Shown: piece after piece, positions 33,116-41,410 of the stretch | How positions within the stretch are numbered: position 1 is the first letter of the stretch | Layout of the letters: each line of letters opens with the position of its first letter | Assembly (NCBI GenBank): GCA_017303395.1 | Contig: JAFLBN010000021.1 | Location: forward strand, 1 to 57,634 | Source of the DNA: Chitinophagales bacterium | Lineage (GTDB): Bacteria; Bacteroidota; Bacteroidia; Chitinophagales; Chitinophagaceae | Length of the DNA stretch: 57,634 nt | Direction of reading: 5' to 3' | Position numbers and translations under genes: made by a program | The notes under the pieces: generated by a model | Told to the model about the DNA's origin: nothing | Database searches by the model: none | Seen by the model: the letters and a program-made list of their open reading frames with translations, nothing else

Positions 33116-33526
33116 ATGAGACGCACTGCAACTGCCGTATGGAACGGCTCCGGTAAAGATGGCAACGGAACTATGACTACTGCCAGCACAGTATTGACAA
33201 ACGCACAATACTCTTACAAAACAAGGTTTGAAGATGGGGTAGGTACAAACCCTGAAGAACTGATGGCTGCTGCGCATGCAGGCTGCTTCAGCATGAAGCT
33301 TTCTTTTGTATTGGGAGCAGCAGGTTTCACTCCTGATGAAATACATACAGACTGCGCTATCTCTCTGGAAGGTGGTGTGATAACTAAAAGCGAACTGACT
33401 GTAAAAGCTAAAATACCTGGTATTAGTGCAGAGCAGTTTCAGGAATGTGCAGCTGATGCAAAGGCAAACTGCCCGGTATCAAAAGCATATAATTGCGAGA
33501 TAACATTAGATGCATCTCTGATTTAA
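33116..33526 (+). CDS. OsmC-family peroxide-reducing protein
   Basis: 136 residues. Two catalytic cysteines appear in the family positions: HAGCFSMKLSFVLG (about residue 60) and NCPVSKAYN (about residue 121), with TNPEELMAAAHAGC the usual motif and Arg/Glu in the N-terminal half. It reduces organic hydroperoxides in the cytosol and is often osmotically induced. It is monocistronic with its own promoter and terminator. Confidence 0.92.
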   Translation: MRRTATAVWNGSGKDGNGTMTTASTVLTNAQYSYKTRFEDGVGTNPEELMAAAHAGCFSMKLSFVLGAAGFTPDEIHTDCAISLEGGVITKSELTVKAKIPGISAEQFQECAADAKANCPVSKAYNCEITLDASLI

Positions 33527-33560
33527 TTAACTATTAATTAAACTTTAAATTTTCTTTAAC

Positions 33561-33587
33561 AAAACCGGCAAAATGTGCTGGTTTTTT
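33561..33587 (+). terminator. Terminator of the OsmC gene
   Basis: AAAACCGGCA pairs with TGCTGGTTTT (one G-T) around AAATG, then TTATTT. Confidence 0.8.
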
Positions 33588-33680
33588 ATTTAATTCGTAA
33601 TAGAAATCATATTGATTACTCGCTAATGTCATCGTGGGGGCTTTGATGTTAGTGTAGATTACATTCAAAACGAAATAACA

Positions 33681-34253
33681 ATGGGGGGCATTATTTCTAA
33701 GGGAATAACCATTGCTGTATTGGGACAAACAAGGCTTAGCGAATTGCTTGCATTTTCGCTGGCAGATGTTGGCTATACAGTGCATTATGGTGTGAGTGAA
33801 GAATTACCTAAAAGCTCACTTTTTACAATTTTCGACCACGTAGTACAGGAGTCGGTAACAGATGCATCTGCTGCTGCAGACATCATTTTATTGGCATGCA
33901 AACCCGAGCAGGTTTCGGAGCTGGCATACTATATGGATGATGTGACAAACAAAGTAGTGATAGACCTTAGCAGTTTCCTCAGCGACAGTGTAACATGCGC
34001 AGGACATTTGCAGAAGATAAGAAACATCACAGGTTCGTCGCAGATAGTATCTTGCTACAGCGTTATCAACAATTTCGACTTTGTGTGCTATTTCTCTAAA
34101 CGCAATAAAGAGCCTATGTGGCTGATGGGCGACAGCAAGAAAAGCAAGATTGCTGCCGACTTCATCTTTCAGGATATAGGTATTGGTATGTGCAGAGATG
34201 CGGCTACAATAATAAAGCCACAGACTGTTGGGGCTGCGGCTTTAGCTTCGTAA
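33681..34253 (+). CDS. NAD(P)-binding Rossmann protein, P5C/F420-reductase-like, one domain
   Basis: 190 residues. ITIAVLGQTRLSELLAFSLADVGYTVHYGVS is the nucleotide-binding beta-alpha-beta unit, though the GxGxxG motif is degraded (GQTRLS), and DIILLACKPEQVSELAYYM is the typical ProC/F420-oxidoreductase middle. The usual helical C-terminal substrate/dimer domain is missing, so the protein is short; whether it is active is unclear. The C-terminal region ends QTVGAAALAS. It converges with the LutA-like gene (20 bp between stops), with no terminator between. Confidence 0.65.
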   Translation: MGGIISKGITIAVLGQTRLSELLAFSLADVGYTVHYGVSEELPKSSLFTIFDHVVQESVTDASAAADIILLACKPEQVSELAYYMDDVTNKVVIDLSSFLSDSVTCAGHLQKIRNITGSSQIVSCYSVINNFDFVCYFSKRNKEPMWLMGDSKKSKIAADFIFQDIGIGMCRDAATIIKPQTVGAAALAS

Positions 34254-34272
34254 GATATTTGTTGCAGTGGCA

Positions 34273-34995
34273 TTACCAGCCACTTGCCAGTACATCGGCA
34301 ATGTGCATGGTTTGTATCGGAAGGTTGTTCTTTTCGATATAGCCCTGTACGTGCATCATACAAGACACATCTGTAGTTATCATGTACTTAGCGCCTGTTT
34401 CCAGTGCGCTTTGCACTTTGGTTTGTGCCATACCAAGTGATATAGCTTCGTATTTAACAGCAAACGTACCACCAAAGCCACAGCAGGTTTCACATTCCTT
34501 CATCTCTACCATTTCCAGCCCACGTACATTGCGTAGCAATTGGCGAGGGCCTTGCTTGATGCCGCATTCGCGCAGGGCACCGCATGCATCGTGGTAGGTA
34601 GCTTTGCCTTCCAGTATAGCGCCTACGTCTTCTATCTTCAATACCTGTGTCAGGAATTCTGTAAACTCGAACATATTGCTACGCACTTTATTGCTCAGCA
34701 GGTGCTCTGCACTGTTCTCCAGCATCTTGTCGTAATAGTTGCGCACAAAACCTGTACAAGAACCACTAGGACCAACGATATAGCCATCACCTTCAAAATC
34801 GTGCAGAAACTTCTTGGCAACAGCTTTGGTGTCATCCCAATAGCCTGCGTTGAATGCGGGCTGTCCGCAGCATGTTTGTTTGGTATTATAAGAAACTTCG
34901 CAGCCTAGCTTTTCCAATACTTTCACCATATTCATACCCGTTTGCGGATATAACTGGTCTACAAAGCAAGGTATGAAGAGTTGTACTTTAGTCAT
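34273..34995 (-). CDS. LutA/YkgE-type (Fe-S) oxidoreductase
   Basis: 240 residues. It has two CCG (heterodisulfide-reductase-like) domains: QTCCGQPAFNAGYWDD (about residue 42) and CETCCGFGGTFAVKYE (about residue 185), with other cysteines (SGSCTGF, HDACGALREC, TDVSCMMH) in between. This is the LutA component of lactate oxidation complexes (LutABC) with glycolate/GSH-like electron transfer. LutB and LutC are not in the window. It starts 35 bp after the ribH stop on the same strand. Confidence 0.9.
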   Translation of the reverse strand: MTKVQLFIPCFVDQLYPQTGMNMVKVLEKLGCEVSYNTKQTCCGQPAFNAGYWDDTKAVAKKFLHDFEGDGYIVGPSGSCTGFVRNYYDKMLENSAEHLLSNKVRSNMFEFTEFLTQVLKIEDVGAILEGKATYHDACGALRECGIKQGPRQLLRNVRGLEMVEMKECETCCGFGGTFAVKYEAISLGMAQTKVQSALETGAKYMITTDVSCMMHVQGYIEKNNLPIQTMHIADVLASGW

Positions 34996-35030
34996 TAGTT
35001 GAGCTTTTCGAAAGAATGGTAAAATTATAA

Positions 35031-35543
35031 TCAGTTGTCAGCGCCTGCAAGCATGCGGCTGTTCTTAATCATCTTCAGTGCTGTAATGGCTGCTTCTTCG
35101 CCTTTGTGGCCATGAGGCCCACCAAGCCTTTCCCATGCCTGTTGCTCATTATCAAGCGTCAGTACACCAAATATAGTAGGGATGGGCAATTCCAGATTCA
35201 GTTGCGTAAGCCCTTCTGTTACTGCTTTGCATACATAGTCGAAATGGGGTGTACCACCACGTATCACTGTGCCGAAAGCAATGATAGCTTCGGGGTAGTT
35301 TGGATTCAGTACGCTTGTTTCCCAAATTTGCTTGCAGACAAAAGGTAGTTCAAATGCACCGGGCACAGCTATTTCGTGTGTTATGATGGCATTATTCTCT
35401 GCCAATACCTTGTTACAGCCGTTCCGTAGTTCTGTAATTATCTTTTCGTTCCACTCTGTATATACTACAGCTACTTTGGCGCCTGTCAAAGATTGCAGTG
35501 CCGAAGTATCGAGTAATGATGTGCTATGTGCCGATTGTGCCAT
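35031..35543 (-). CDS. ribH: 6,7-dimethyl-8-ribityllumazine synthase
   Basis: 170 residues from ATG 35543 (MAQSAHSTSLLDTSALQSLTG). A longer frame to 35570 exists but its extra codons lie inside the preceding terminator hairpin. It condenses 5-amino-6-ribitylaminouracil with dihydroxybutanone phosphate in riboflavin synthesis, usually as a 60-subunit or pentameric particle. Conserved elements: PGAFELPFVCKQ, AFGTVIRGGTPHFDYVC (catalytic His) and GVLTLDNEQQAWERLGG, followed by GHKGEEAA. Its promoter TACCTTTG at 35568-35575 lies within the terminator loop of the upstream gene. Confidence 0.96.
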   Translation of the reverse strand: MAQSAHSTSLLDTSALQSLTGAKVAVVYTEWNEKIITELRNGCNKVLAENNAIITHEIAVPGAFELPFVCKQIWETSVLNPNYPEAIIAFGTVIRGGTPHFDYVCKAVTEGLTQLNLELPIPTIFGVLTLDNEQQAWERLGGPHGHKGEEAAITALKMIKNSRMLAGADN

Positions 35544-35548
35544 AAAAG

Positions 35549-35588
35549 AAAATCCCCTTTTCGCCGTCAAAGGTAAAAAGGGGATTTT
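35549..35588 (-). terminator. Terminator of the TPR gene, with the ribH promoter in its loop
   Basis: AAAATCCCCTTTT pairs with AAAAGGGGATTTT over 13 bp; the 14-nt loop contains most of TACCTTTG (35568-35575, minus strand), the -7 element of ribH. Confidence 0.75.
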
Positions 35589-35606
35589 AAATAAACTGAT
35601 GAAATA

Positions 35607-36302
35607 TTAATTCAGTTCACCCATCATGCCGAGGTATTTCTCAACATCGCGCGCTTGTTCGCTTTGCGGGTACTCGTCTTTAATAGTCTGATAGTATTTT
35701 TTTGCTTCGTCTTTCTTGTTGTTCAGTTCGCAAACTGTAGCAAGGCGGTACAGATAAAGCGGTGTAAGCATGTTATCGTCTTTGTTGCCGATAGCTTCTT
35801 TGTATGCATCCATAGCTTTGCTTGCATTGTTGTTTTCCATGTAAGCATCGCCCAGTGCACCTGCAGCAGCATATTTTACCATTGTGCCTTTAGCATCAAA
35901 ATCTTCCAGATATTTGATGGCGTTTTTGAAATCGCCTTTCTGCAAATAGCATACACCTGCGTAGTAATTGCAAAGATTAGCAGCTTTGGTACCACTGTAT
36001 TTTTTCATCACTTTCAGGAAACCCTGATGTTGGCCATCACCATTCAGTGCTTTATCTACAGAGTCGGCCTCGAAGTAGCGCTGTGCAAATGACATTGCAG
36101 TAGCAGCTTTTTCTTCGCGAGGACCAGCGTACAGTTGGCTATATGCAAAATAACCTACAACAGCAGCCAGTACTACTGTTACGATTGTATTGATGCGCTT
36201 TTTGTTGTTTTCATATTTTACCATCAGGTTGTCAAGCACCTTCACTTCTTCAAAGTCAGTTACTTGTTCTGTACCCGGAGTATTTCTAGCTGAGTTTGCC
36301 AT
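35607..36302 (-). CDS. Membrane-anchored tetratricopeptide repeat protein (YfgM-like)
   Basis: 231 residues. One N-terminal transmembrane helix (residues ~37-56, RINTIVTVVLAAVVGYFAYSQLY) with the N-terminus in the cytosol; the rest is periplasmic TPR-like helices (KAANLCNYYAGVCYLQKGDFKNAIKYLEDF, YAAAGALGDAYMENNNASKAMDAYKEAI, and EAKKYYQTIKDEYPQSEQA). Members of this TPR_21 type act with SecYEG-linked chaperones or division proteins. It follows pdhA by 48 bp on the same strand. Confidence 0.88.
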   Translation of the reverse strand: MANSARNTPGTEQVTDFEEVKVLDNLMVKYENNKKRINTIVTVVLAAVVGYFAYSQLYAGPREEKAATAMSFAQRYFEADSVDKALNGDGQHQGFLKVMKKYSGTKAANLCNYYAGVCYLQKGDFKNAIKYLEDFDAKGTMVKYAAAGALGDAYMENNNASKAMDAYKEAIGNKDDNMLTPLYLYRLATVCELNNKKDEAKKYYQTIKDEYPQSEQARDVEKYLGMMGELN

Positions 36303-36350
36303 TTAATTATTGAAAATTTATAAAATTCTGTAAGTGGTTTTAGTAAGATA

Positions 36351-37343
36351 TTAGTCTGTAATATAAGGATAGTTTTCGTCTACGTAAATATCCTTGTACA
36401 GTTCGCTGTCATCAGGCCATGGGCTTTCTTCCGCAAAACGTACGCTTTCATCTACCTGTTCTTTTATTTTCTCGTTTATCTGCTCAATCTCTTCCTCTGT
36501 AGCCCATTTATTGTCCATAATGGTTTTCAGTACCTGATTGATAGGATCTTTTTCTTTGTACTCTTCCAGTTCTTCTTTGGTACGATACTTGGCAGGATCG
36601 CTCATAGAGTGACCACGGTAGCGGTAAGTTTTGATTTCGAGGAAAGTAGGGCCACCTTTTTCGCGAGCGCGCCTTACAGCACGTTCCATAGCCTTGTGTA
36701 CTTCTTCGCAGCTCATACCATCTACGCTGTCGCCAGGCATATCGTATGCATCGGCAAGGCGATAGATGTCGAGTGTTTTAGATGTACGCTCTACCGAAGT
36801 ACCCATTGCATAGTAGTTGTTTTCGCAAACAAATACCACCGGCAGGTTCCACAGCATAGCCATGTTAAAGGTTTCGTGCAGCAAACCCTGACGTGCAGCA
36901 CCATCGCCGAAGTAGCAGATAGTAACCCTGTCATTGTTGTTGTACATATCAGCAAATGCAATACCTGCACCTAGGCCTATCTGGCCGCCAACGATACCGT
37001 GGCCTCCAAAGAAGCGCTTTTCTTTGCTGAAGAAGTGCATACTGCCACCTTTACCTTTTGTACAGCCTGTAGCCTTACCGTAAAGCTCTGCCATACATTC
37101 GTTGGGTGTCATGCCCTTTGCTATAGCCAAACCGTGGTCGCGGTAGGCAGTAATCATATTATCGTCGTCGCGAATTGCAGTCATGGTACCTGCAGCTACA
37201 GCTTCCTGACCTATGTACAGGTGGCAGAAGCCGCGTATTTTCTGCATACCGTATAGCTGGCCGGTCTTTTCTTCAAAGCGGCGGAGCAACAGCATGATCT
37301 CGTACCAGTATAGATATGTTTCTTTTCCGAAAGTAGTCTGCAC
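36351..37343 (-). CDS. pdhA: Pyruvate dehydrogenase E1 component, alpha subunit
   Basis: 330 residues. Thiamin diphosphate-binding motif GDGAARQGLLHETFNMAMLWNLPVVFVCENN contains the GDG...NN signature at residues ~148-178; GSMHFF and the phosphorylatable-loop region YRGHSMSDPAKYRTKEE are typical of the alpha2beta2 E1 group (PDHA1-like). With E1-beta it decarboxylates pyruvate; the E2 gene is 9 kb away at 26526. The upstream intergenic is shared with recF (divergent). Confidence 0.95.
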   Translation of the reverse strand: MQTTFGKETYLYWYEIMLLLRRFEEKTGQLYGMQKIRGFCHLYIGQEAVAAGTMTAIRDDDNMITAYRDHGLAIAKGMTPNECMAELYGKATGCTKGKGGSMHFFSKEKRFFGGHGIVGGQIGLGAGIAFADMYNNNDRVTICYFGDGAARQGLLHETFNMAMLWNLPVVFVCENNYYAMGTSVERTSKTLDIYRLADAYDMPGDSVDGMSCEEVHKAMERAVRRAREKGGPTFLEIKTYRYRGHSMSDPAKYRTKEELEEYKEKDPINQVLKTIMDNKWATEEEIEQINEKIKEQVDESVRFAEESPWPDDSELYKDIYVDENYPYITD

Positions 37344-37394
37344 TGTTTTTTTAAATTTGTGCGAAAATATAAAAACTTTCGCTGCTTTTTTCGC

Positions 37395-38459
37395 TTGGCC
37401 ACAATTAAGAAGATAACATTAGTACAATTTCGCAACTATTCGTCCCGAACCTTCGAGTTTGATGCGGGCGTAACCTGCATTACAGGGCCTAACGGCAGCG
37501 GAAAAACCAATCTTTTGGACGGGGTGTACTACCTGTGCTATACCAAAAGCTATTTTACCGCCTACCAGCAACAATGCGTGAAGCTGGGCCTGGATGGCTT
37601 CAGGGTAGAAGGGGCTTTTGATAACGAGGTGATAGCCTGCAAATGGCAATTGGGCAAAAAAGAGCTGAAAGCCAATGGGGTAGAGTATGAAAAGCCTACC
37701 GACCACATAGGTAAATATGCTGCTGTGATGGTAGCTCCTGATGATCTGGAGCTGATAAACGATGGCAGTGAACCTCGTCGCAAATGGGTAGATGGCATAC
37801 TTAGCCAGACGGACAGGGGCTATCTGGAATGCCTGATGCGCTATCAAAGAGTATTGCAACAGCGCAATGCATGGCTGAAGCTGCATGGCAATAGTGCCAA
37901 CCCGAATTATGTAGAACTGGAATACTACGATGCTCAGTTAGCGGCTGACGGTACTTATATATATAATAAACGAAATGCGTTTGTGTTGGAATTTCTTCCC
38001 TACCTGCAAACCTACTACCAGCAACTGACCGAAGGGAAAGAAGTAGTGCGTATCGACTACCAAAGCGATATGCATCAGCAACCGCTGGCTACCTGGTTGC
38101 AACAAAGCCTGCAGCACGATATGCGCTTGCAACGTACACTGCGCGGCATACACAAGGACGATTTGCTCTTTGTGCTGAACGGTACGCCTGTAAAGGGTTT
38201 CGGGTCGCAGGGGCAGAAGAAGAGTTTTTTGTTTGCACTGAAGCTGGCGCAATACAAATACCTGAGTGGTATACTTGGTTTTAAACCCATACTGCTGTTG
38301 GATGATGTTTTTGAAAAGCTGGACCAGCAACGGATGGAAGCCCTGCTGCGCATCATTCGCGGAGCAGATTTCGGGCAGGTGATACTGACAGACACACACG
38401 AAGAGAGGGTGAAAAATGCCTTTGGAGATGATGCTGTAATAAGCGTAATCCAATTATAA
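37395..38459 (+). CDS. recF: DNA replication/repair protein RecF
   Basis: 354 residues from TTG 37395, giving LATIKKITLVQFRNY, the usual RecF N-terminus; a GTG at 37359 would add 12 residues and coincides with TAAATTTG, a promoter-like sequence, so the shorter start is preferred but not certain. Walker A is ITGPNGSGKTNLLD, the ABC signature region is FGSQGQKKSFLFALKLAQ, and Walker B is PILLLDDVFEKLD. It loads RecA on gapped DNA with RecOR. It is divergent from pdhA. Confidence 0.95.
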   Translation: MATIKKITLVQFRNYSSRTFEFDAGVTCITGPNGSGKTNLLDGVYYLCYTKSYFTAYQQQCVKLGLDGFRVEGAFDNEVIACKWQLGKKELKANGVEYEKPTDHIGKYAAVMVAPDDLELINDGSEPRRKWVDGILSQTDRGYLECLMRYQRVLQQRNAWLKLHGNSANPNYVELEYYDAQLAADGTYIYNKRNAFVLEFLPYLQTYYQQLTEGKEVVRIDYQSDMHQQPLATWLQQSLQHDMRLQRTLRGIHKDDLLFVLNGTPVKGFGSQGQKKSFLFALKLAQYKYLSGILGFKPILLLDDVFEKLDQQRMEALLRIIRGADFGQVILTDTHEERVKNAFGDDAVISVIQL

Positions 38460-38592
38460 TGAGCCTTGTATGGCTCTGCTGCAAAGGGAAAACGAAAGTT
38501 TTAGCATTATAACAAAACCTTAATACCCGCTTATTTGTTGTATTTCAGTTATATACATTTTGCCACTACAGGGTATGGTATAATTTATTTAT

Positions 38593-38629
38593 TTGTTGCA
38601 CGAAAAATAATCTGCATTCATTACCTTTG
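38593..38629 (+). promoter_or_regulatory. Promoter of the citrate synthase gene
   Basis: TTG (38596-38598, or 38593-38595), 23 bp, TACCTTTG (38622-38629). The leader is about 33 nt. Confidence 0.65.
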
Positions 38630-38666
38630 GTGGCGTTAAAAAAACAGGACATACAGCTTACATAAT

Positions 38667-39986
38667 ATGGGTTACGTAAAAGATAAGTTCAAAGCGGTTG
38701 CCGACGAACAAGCGAAAGAAATCAAGAATATCATTGCAGAGCATGGCGAAATGGTATTGGATAAGGTTACAATAGCACAGGCATATCAAGGTATGCGTGG
38801 TATTCCGGGCCTTATTACCGAAACTTCATTGCTCGACTCTAACGAAGGTATCCGTTTCCGTGGTTATTCTATTCCTGAACTGAGGGAGAAACTTCCGCAT
38901 GCAGAAGGTGGTAGTGAGCCACTGCCTGAAGGTTTGTTTTACCTGATGCTGACAGGTGAAGTGCCAACGCAGGAAAATGTAGAACACATCTCTGCTACTT
39001 GGGCTCGCCGTTCTCACGTGCCGAACCACGTTTTCGCAACTATCGAAGCGTTGCCTGTATCTACGCACCCGATGACGCAATTCTCTATTGCGGTACTGGC
39101 ACTGCAAACAGAATCTAAATTTGCCAAAGCATACGAAGAAGGCATCAGCAAGAAAGAATACTGGGACTATGTGTATGAAGATACAATGACCCTGATAGCT
39201 CGCCTGCCTCGCATTGCTGCATATATCTATCGCCGCAAATACAAAAACGGTGAACACATTCAGCCTGATGGTATGCTGGACTGGAGTGCAAACTTTGCAC
39301 ACATGTTGGGCTTCGACAATCACAGCTTTGCTGAACTGATGCGTTTGTACCTGACAATCCACAGCGACCACGAAGGTGGTAACGTATCTGCACATGCTAC
39401 ACACCTGGTAGGTAGCGCACTGAGCGATCCTTACCTTTCTTTCGCAGCTGGTATGACAGGTCTTGCAGGTCCGCTGCATGGTCTGGCAAATCAGGAAGTT
39501 ATCCGTTGGATAGAAGAACTGCAGGAAAATCTGGGTACGTTGGAACCATCTAAAGAACAAATTGCACAATACATAAAAGATACACTGGCTGCAGGTAAAG
39601 TAGTGCCGGGTTATGGCCACGCAGTATTGCGTAAAACAGACCCTCGCTTCACAGCGCAGATGGAGTTTGCAAAAACACACTGCCCTGAAAACCCTACAGT
39701 AAAAACTGTATGGAATGTGTATGAAGTAGCACCTGCAATACTGGAAAGCACAGGTAAAATCAAAAACCCATGGCCTAACGTAGATGCGCATTCAGGTGCA
39801 TTGCTGAAGCACTACGGCCTTGTTGAAGAAGATTTCTACACTGTACTGTTCGGCGTTAGCCGTGCACTTGGTGTACTGGCAAGCCTTTGTTGGGACAGGG
39901 CATTGGGCTTCCCGATAGAACGTCCGAAGTCTATGACTACTGAGTGGGTGCAGAAATTCATCGCTAAGAGTCAGGCAACGGCGTAA
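38667..39986 (+). CDS. gltA: Citrate synthase, eukaryotic type
   Basis: 439 residues. It condenses acetyl-CoA and oxaloacetate in the TCA cycle. The sequence is closer to the mitochondrial group (TIGR01793-like): [40 protein letters not shown] and the late [34 protein letters not shown]. Catalytic residues: His in GPLHGLANQ, His in [14 protein letters not shown] and Asp in [10 protein letters not shown]. It lacks the NADH-binding features of Gram-negative hexameric enzymes, so regulation by NADH is not expected. Ended by a strong terminator. Confidence 0.95.
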   Translation: MGYVKDKFKAVADEQAKEIKNIIAEHGEMVLDKVTIAQAYQGMRGIPGLITETSLLDSNEGIRFRGYSIPELREKLPHAEGGSEPLPEGLFYLMLTGEVPTQENVEHISATWARRSHVPNHVFATIEALPVSTHPMTQFSIAVLALQTESKFAKAYEEGISKKEYWDYVYEDTMTLIARLPRIAAYIYRRKYKNGEHIQPDGMLDWSANFAHMLGFDNHSFAELMRLYLTIHSDHEGGNVSAHATHLVGSALSDPYLSFAAGMTGLAGPLHGLANQEVIRWIEELQENLGTLEPSKEQIAQYIKDTLAAGKVVPGYGHAVLRKTDPRFTAQMEFAKTHCPENPTVKTVWNVYEVAPAILESTGKIKNPWPNVDAHSGALLKHYGLVEEDFYTVLFGVSRALGVLASLCWDRALGFPIERPKSMTTEWVQKFIAKSQATA

Positions 39987-39997
39987 TTAGTAGATAA

Positions 39998-40022
39998 GTT
40001 GACTGGTTGATTTGTTGACCGG
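39998..40022. repeat. GTTGA-word array
   Basis: GTTGACTGGTTGATTTGTTGACCGGTT: three GTTGA words at 9-bp spacing downstream of the citrate synthase stop. Compare 28998-29072 and 48577-48600. Confidence 0.5.
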
Positions 40023-40035
40023 TTATATATAATTC

Positions 40036-40067
40036 AAAGCAGACAGTATAACGCTGTCTGCTTTTTT
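40036..40067 (+). terminator. Terminator of the citrate synthase gene
   Basis: AAAGCAGACAG-TATAACG-CTGTCTGCTTT followed by T residues. Confidence 0.9.
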
Positions 40068-40118
40068 GTTTATAGTATTTTAATAGCTGTGGCGCGGGGA
40101 TAGTTGCCATTAATAAAT

Positions 40119-40126
40119 TATCTTTG
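40119..40126 (+). promoter_or_regulatory. -7 element TATCTTTG of the deoxyhypusine-synthase-like gene
   Basis: Full consensus, 45 bp before the start codon; the candidate TTG upstream is at an unusual spacing of 12 bp. Confidence 0.45.
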
Positions 40127-40171
40127 CGCTCCATTATACTAATATCAAATCATAATTAATTTAAATCGGTA

Positions 40172-41149
40172 ATGAGCAATAAGGGTCCTATTTCACAGTT
40201 TATACAACACCACTACCGCCACTTCAACGCGGCTGCGCTGGTAGATGCTGCAAAAGGTTACGAAACACATTTGCTGGAAGGTGGTAAAATGCTGGTATCG
40301 CTGGCAGGTGCAATGAGTACTGCAGAGCTGGGTATATCATTGGCAGAAATGATTCGCCAGGATAAGATAGCTATCATCAGCTGTACGGGTGCCAACCTTG
40401 AAGAGGATATCATGAACCTTGTTGCACATACACACTATAAGCGTGTGCCTAACTACCGCGACCTGAGCCCGCAAGATGAGTGGGAACTGCTGGAAGGTGG
40501 TTTCAACCGTGTTACAGATACTTGTATTCCTGAAGAAGAAGCATTCCGCCGCATACAGCGCCACATCGTTAAGATATGGAAAGATGCAGAGGCGAAAGGT
40601 GAGCGTTACTTCCCGCACGAGTTTATGTACAAACTGTTGCTGAGCGAGGTAATGAAGCCTGACTATGAAATAGATCCTAAACACAGCTGGATGATTGCTG
40701 CTGCTGAAAAGAACCTGCCTATTATAGTGCCGGGTTGGGAAGACAGCACCATGGGCAACATCTTTGCATCTTACTGCATCAAAGGTGAGCTGAAAGCAAG
40801 CACTATGAAGAGCGGTATTGAATACATGATGTGGCTGACAGACTGGTACCGTGCAAACTCTGGTGGTAAAGGAGTCGGCTTCTTCCAGATAGGTGGTGGT
40901 ATAGCGGGCGACTTCCCGATATGTGTAGTGCCTATGATGTACCAAGACCTTGAATGGCACGATGTACCGTTCTGGAGCTATTTCTGTCAGATTAGTGACA
41001 GTACTACGTCTTACGGTTCTTACAGTGGTGCAGTACCTAATGAAAAAATCACTTGGGGTAAGCTGGACATCCACACACCTAAATACATTGTAGAGAGCGA
41101 TGCTACCATTGTAGCTCCGCTGATATTTGCGTATCTGCTGGGTTGGTAG
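40172..41149 (+). CDS. Deoxyhypusine-synthase-like protein
   Basis: 325 residues. In eukaryotes and archaea deoxyhypusine synthase uses spermidine and NAD to modify a lysine of eIF5A. Here SLAGAMSTAELG, ISCTGANLEEDI, VPGWEDSTMGN, FQIGGGIAGDFP and ITWGKLD are visible; the Lys of the WGK motif is the catalytic lysine position. Bacteria lack eIF5A, and bacterial relatives are thought to make homospermidine or other polyamines (or have unknown roles). No polyamine genes are adjacent. The protein is soluble and monocistronic. Confidence 0.9.
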   Translation: MSNKGPISQFIQHHYRHFNAAALVDAAKGYETHLLEGGKMLVSLAGAMSTAELGISLAEMIRQDKIAIISCTGANLEEDIMNLVAHTHYKRVPNYRDLSPQDEWELLEGGFNRVTDTCIPEEEAFRRIQRHIVKIWKDAEAKGERYFPHEFMYKLLLSEVMKPDYEIDPKHSWMIAAAEKNLPIIVPGWEDSTMGNIFASYCIKGELKASTMKSGIEYMMWLTDWYRANSGGKGVGFFQIGGGIAGDFPICVVPMMYQDLEWHDVPFWSYFCQISDSTTSYGSYSGAVPNEKITWGKLDIHTPKYIVESDATIVAPLIFAYLLGW

Positions 41150-41171
41150 TTTTGTTGACAATAGATATTAC

Positions 41172-41202
41172 AAAGCGGTGGCTGAGGCTGCCGCTTTTTT
41201 TG
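41172..41202 (+). terminator. Terminator of the deoxyhypusine-synthase-like gene
   Basis: AAAGCGGTGGC pairs with GCTGCCGCTTT (two G-T) around TGAG, then a long T-run. Confidence 0.8.
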
Positions 41203-41206
41203 TATT

Positions 41207-41257
41207 TGCTCCAGTGCTCCATATATTAACAGTTGGAGGATTGGAGCAAGTGGAGCA
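41207..41257. repeat. Island 1 array A1: TGCTCCA-word hairpin
   Basis: Words TGCTCCA at 41207 and 41215 (1-nt gap); inverted words TGGAGGA 41234, TGGAGCA 41242 and 41251. Loop 12 nt. The left arm TGCTCCAGTGCTCCA folds back on the right. Confidence 0.8.
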
Positions 41258-41294
41258 GAGAATAAACCTACTTATGTCATTGCCCCATCAAGGT

Positions 41295-41322
41295 CGTCAT
41301 TCCGACGGTAGGAGGAATCTGC
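41295..41322 (+). repeat. CGTCATTCC-type element, left copy of island 1
   Basis: Begins CGTCATTCCGACGG and ends GGAGGAATCTGC, pointing toward the gene at 41411. It belongs to a dispersed family also present at 42399-42426 (inverted), 52512-52537 and 53882-53903 (inverted). Confidence 0.6.
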
Positions 41323-41340
41323 AGAGCATTAATATTGTTA

Positions 41341-41400
41341 GCTCCATTTTGCTCCAGTGCTCCAAGTACTGGTAGTTGGATTTGTGGAGCAAGTGGAGCA
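41341..41400. repeat. Island 1 array A2: TGCTCCA-word hairpin
   Basis: Words GCTCCA 41341, TGCTCCA 41350 and 41358, then inverted TGGAGCA at 41385 and 41394. The array A4 at 42443-42493 is its inverted copy (shared CACAAATCCA next to the words). Confidence 0.8.
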
Positions 41401-41410
41401 GAGGGTAATA

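Noticed and set aside
37359-37394. 12-codon N-terminal extension of RecF from GTG
   Set aside because: It overlaps a promoter-like TAAATTTG and does not resemble RecF N-termini; kept only as an alternative.
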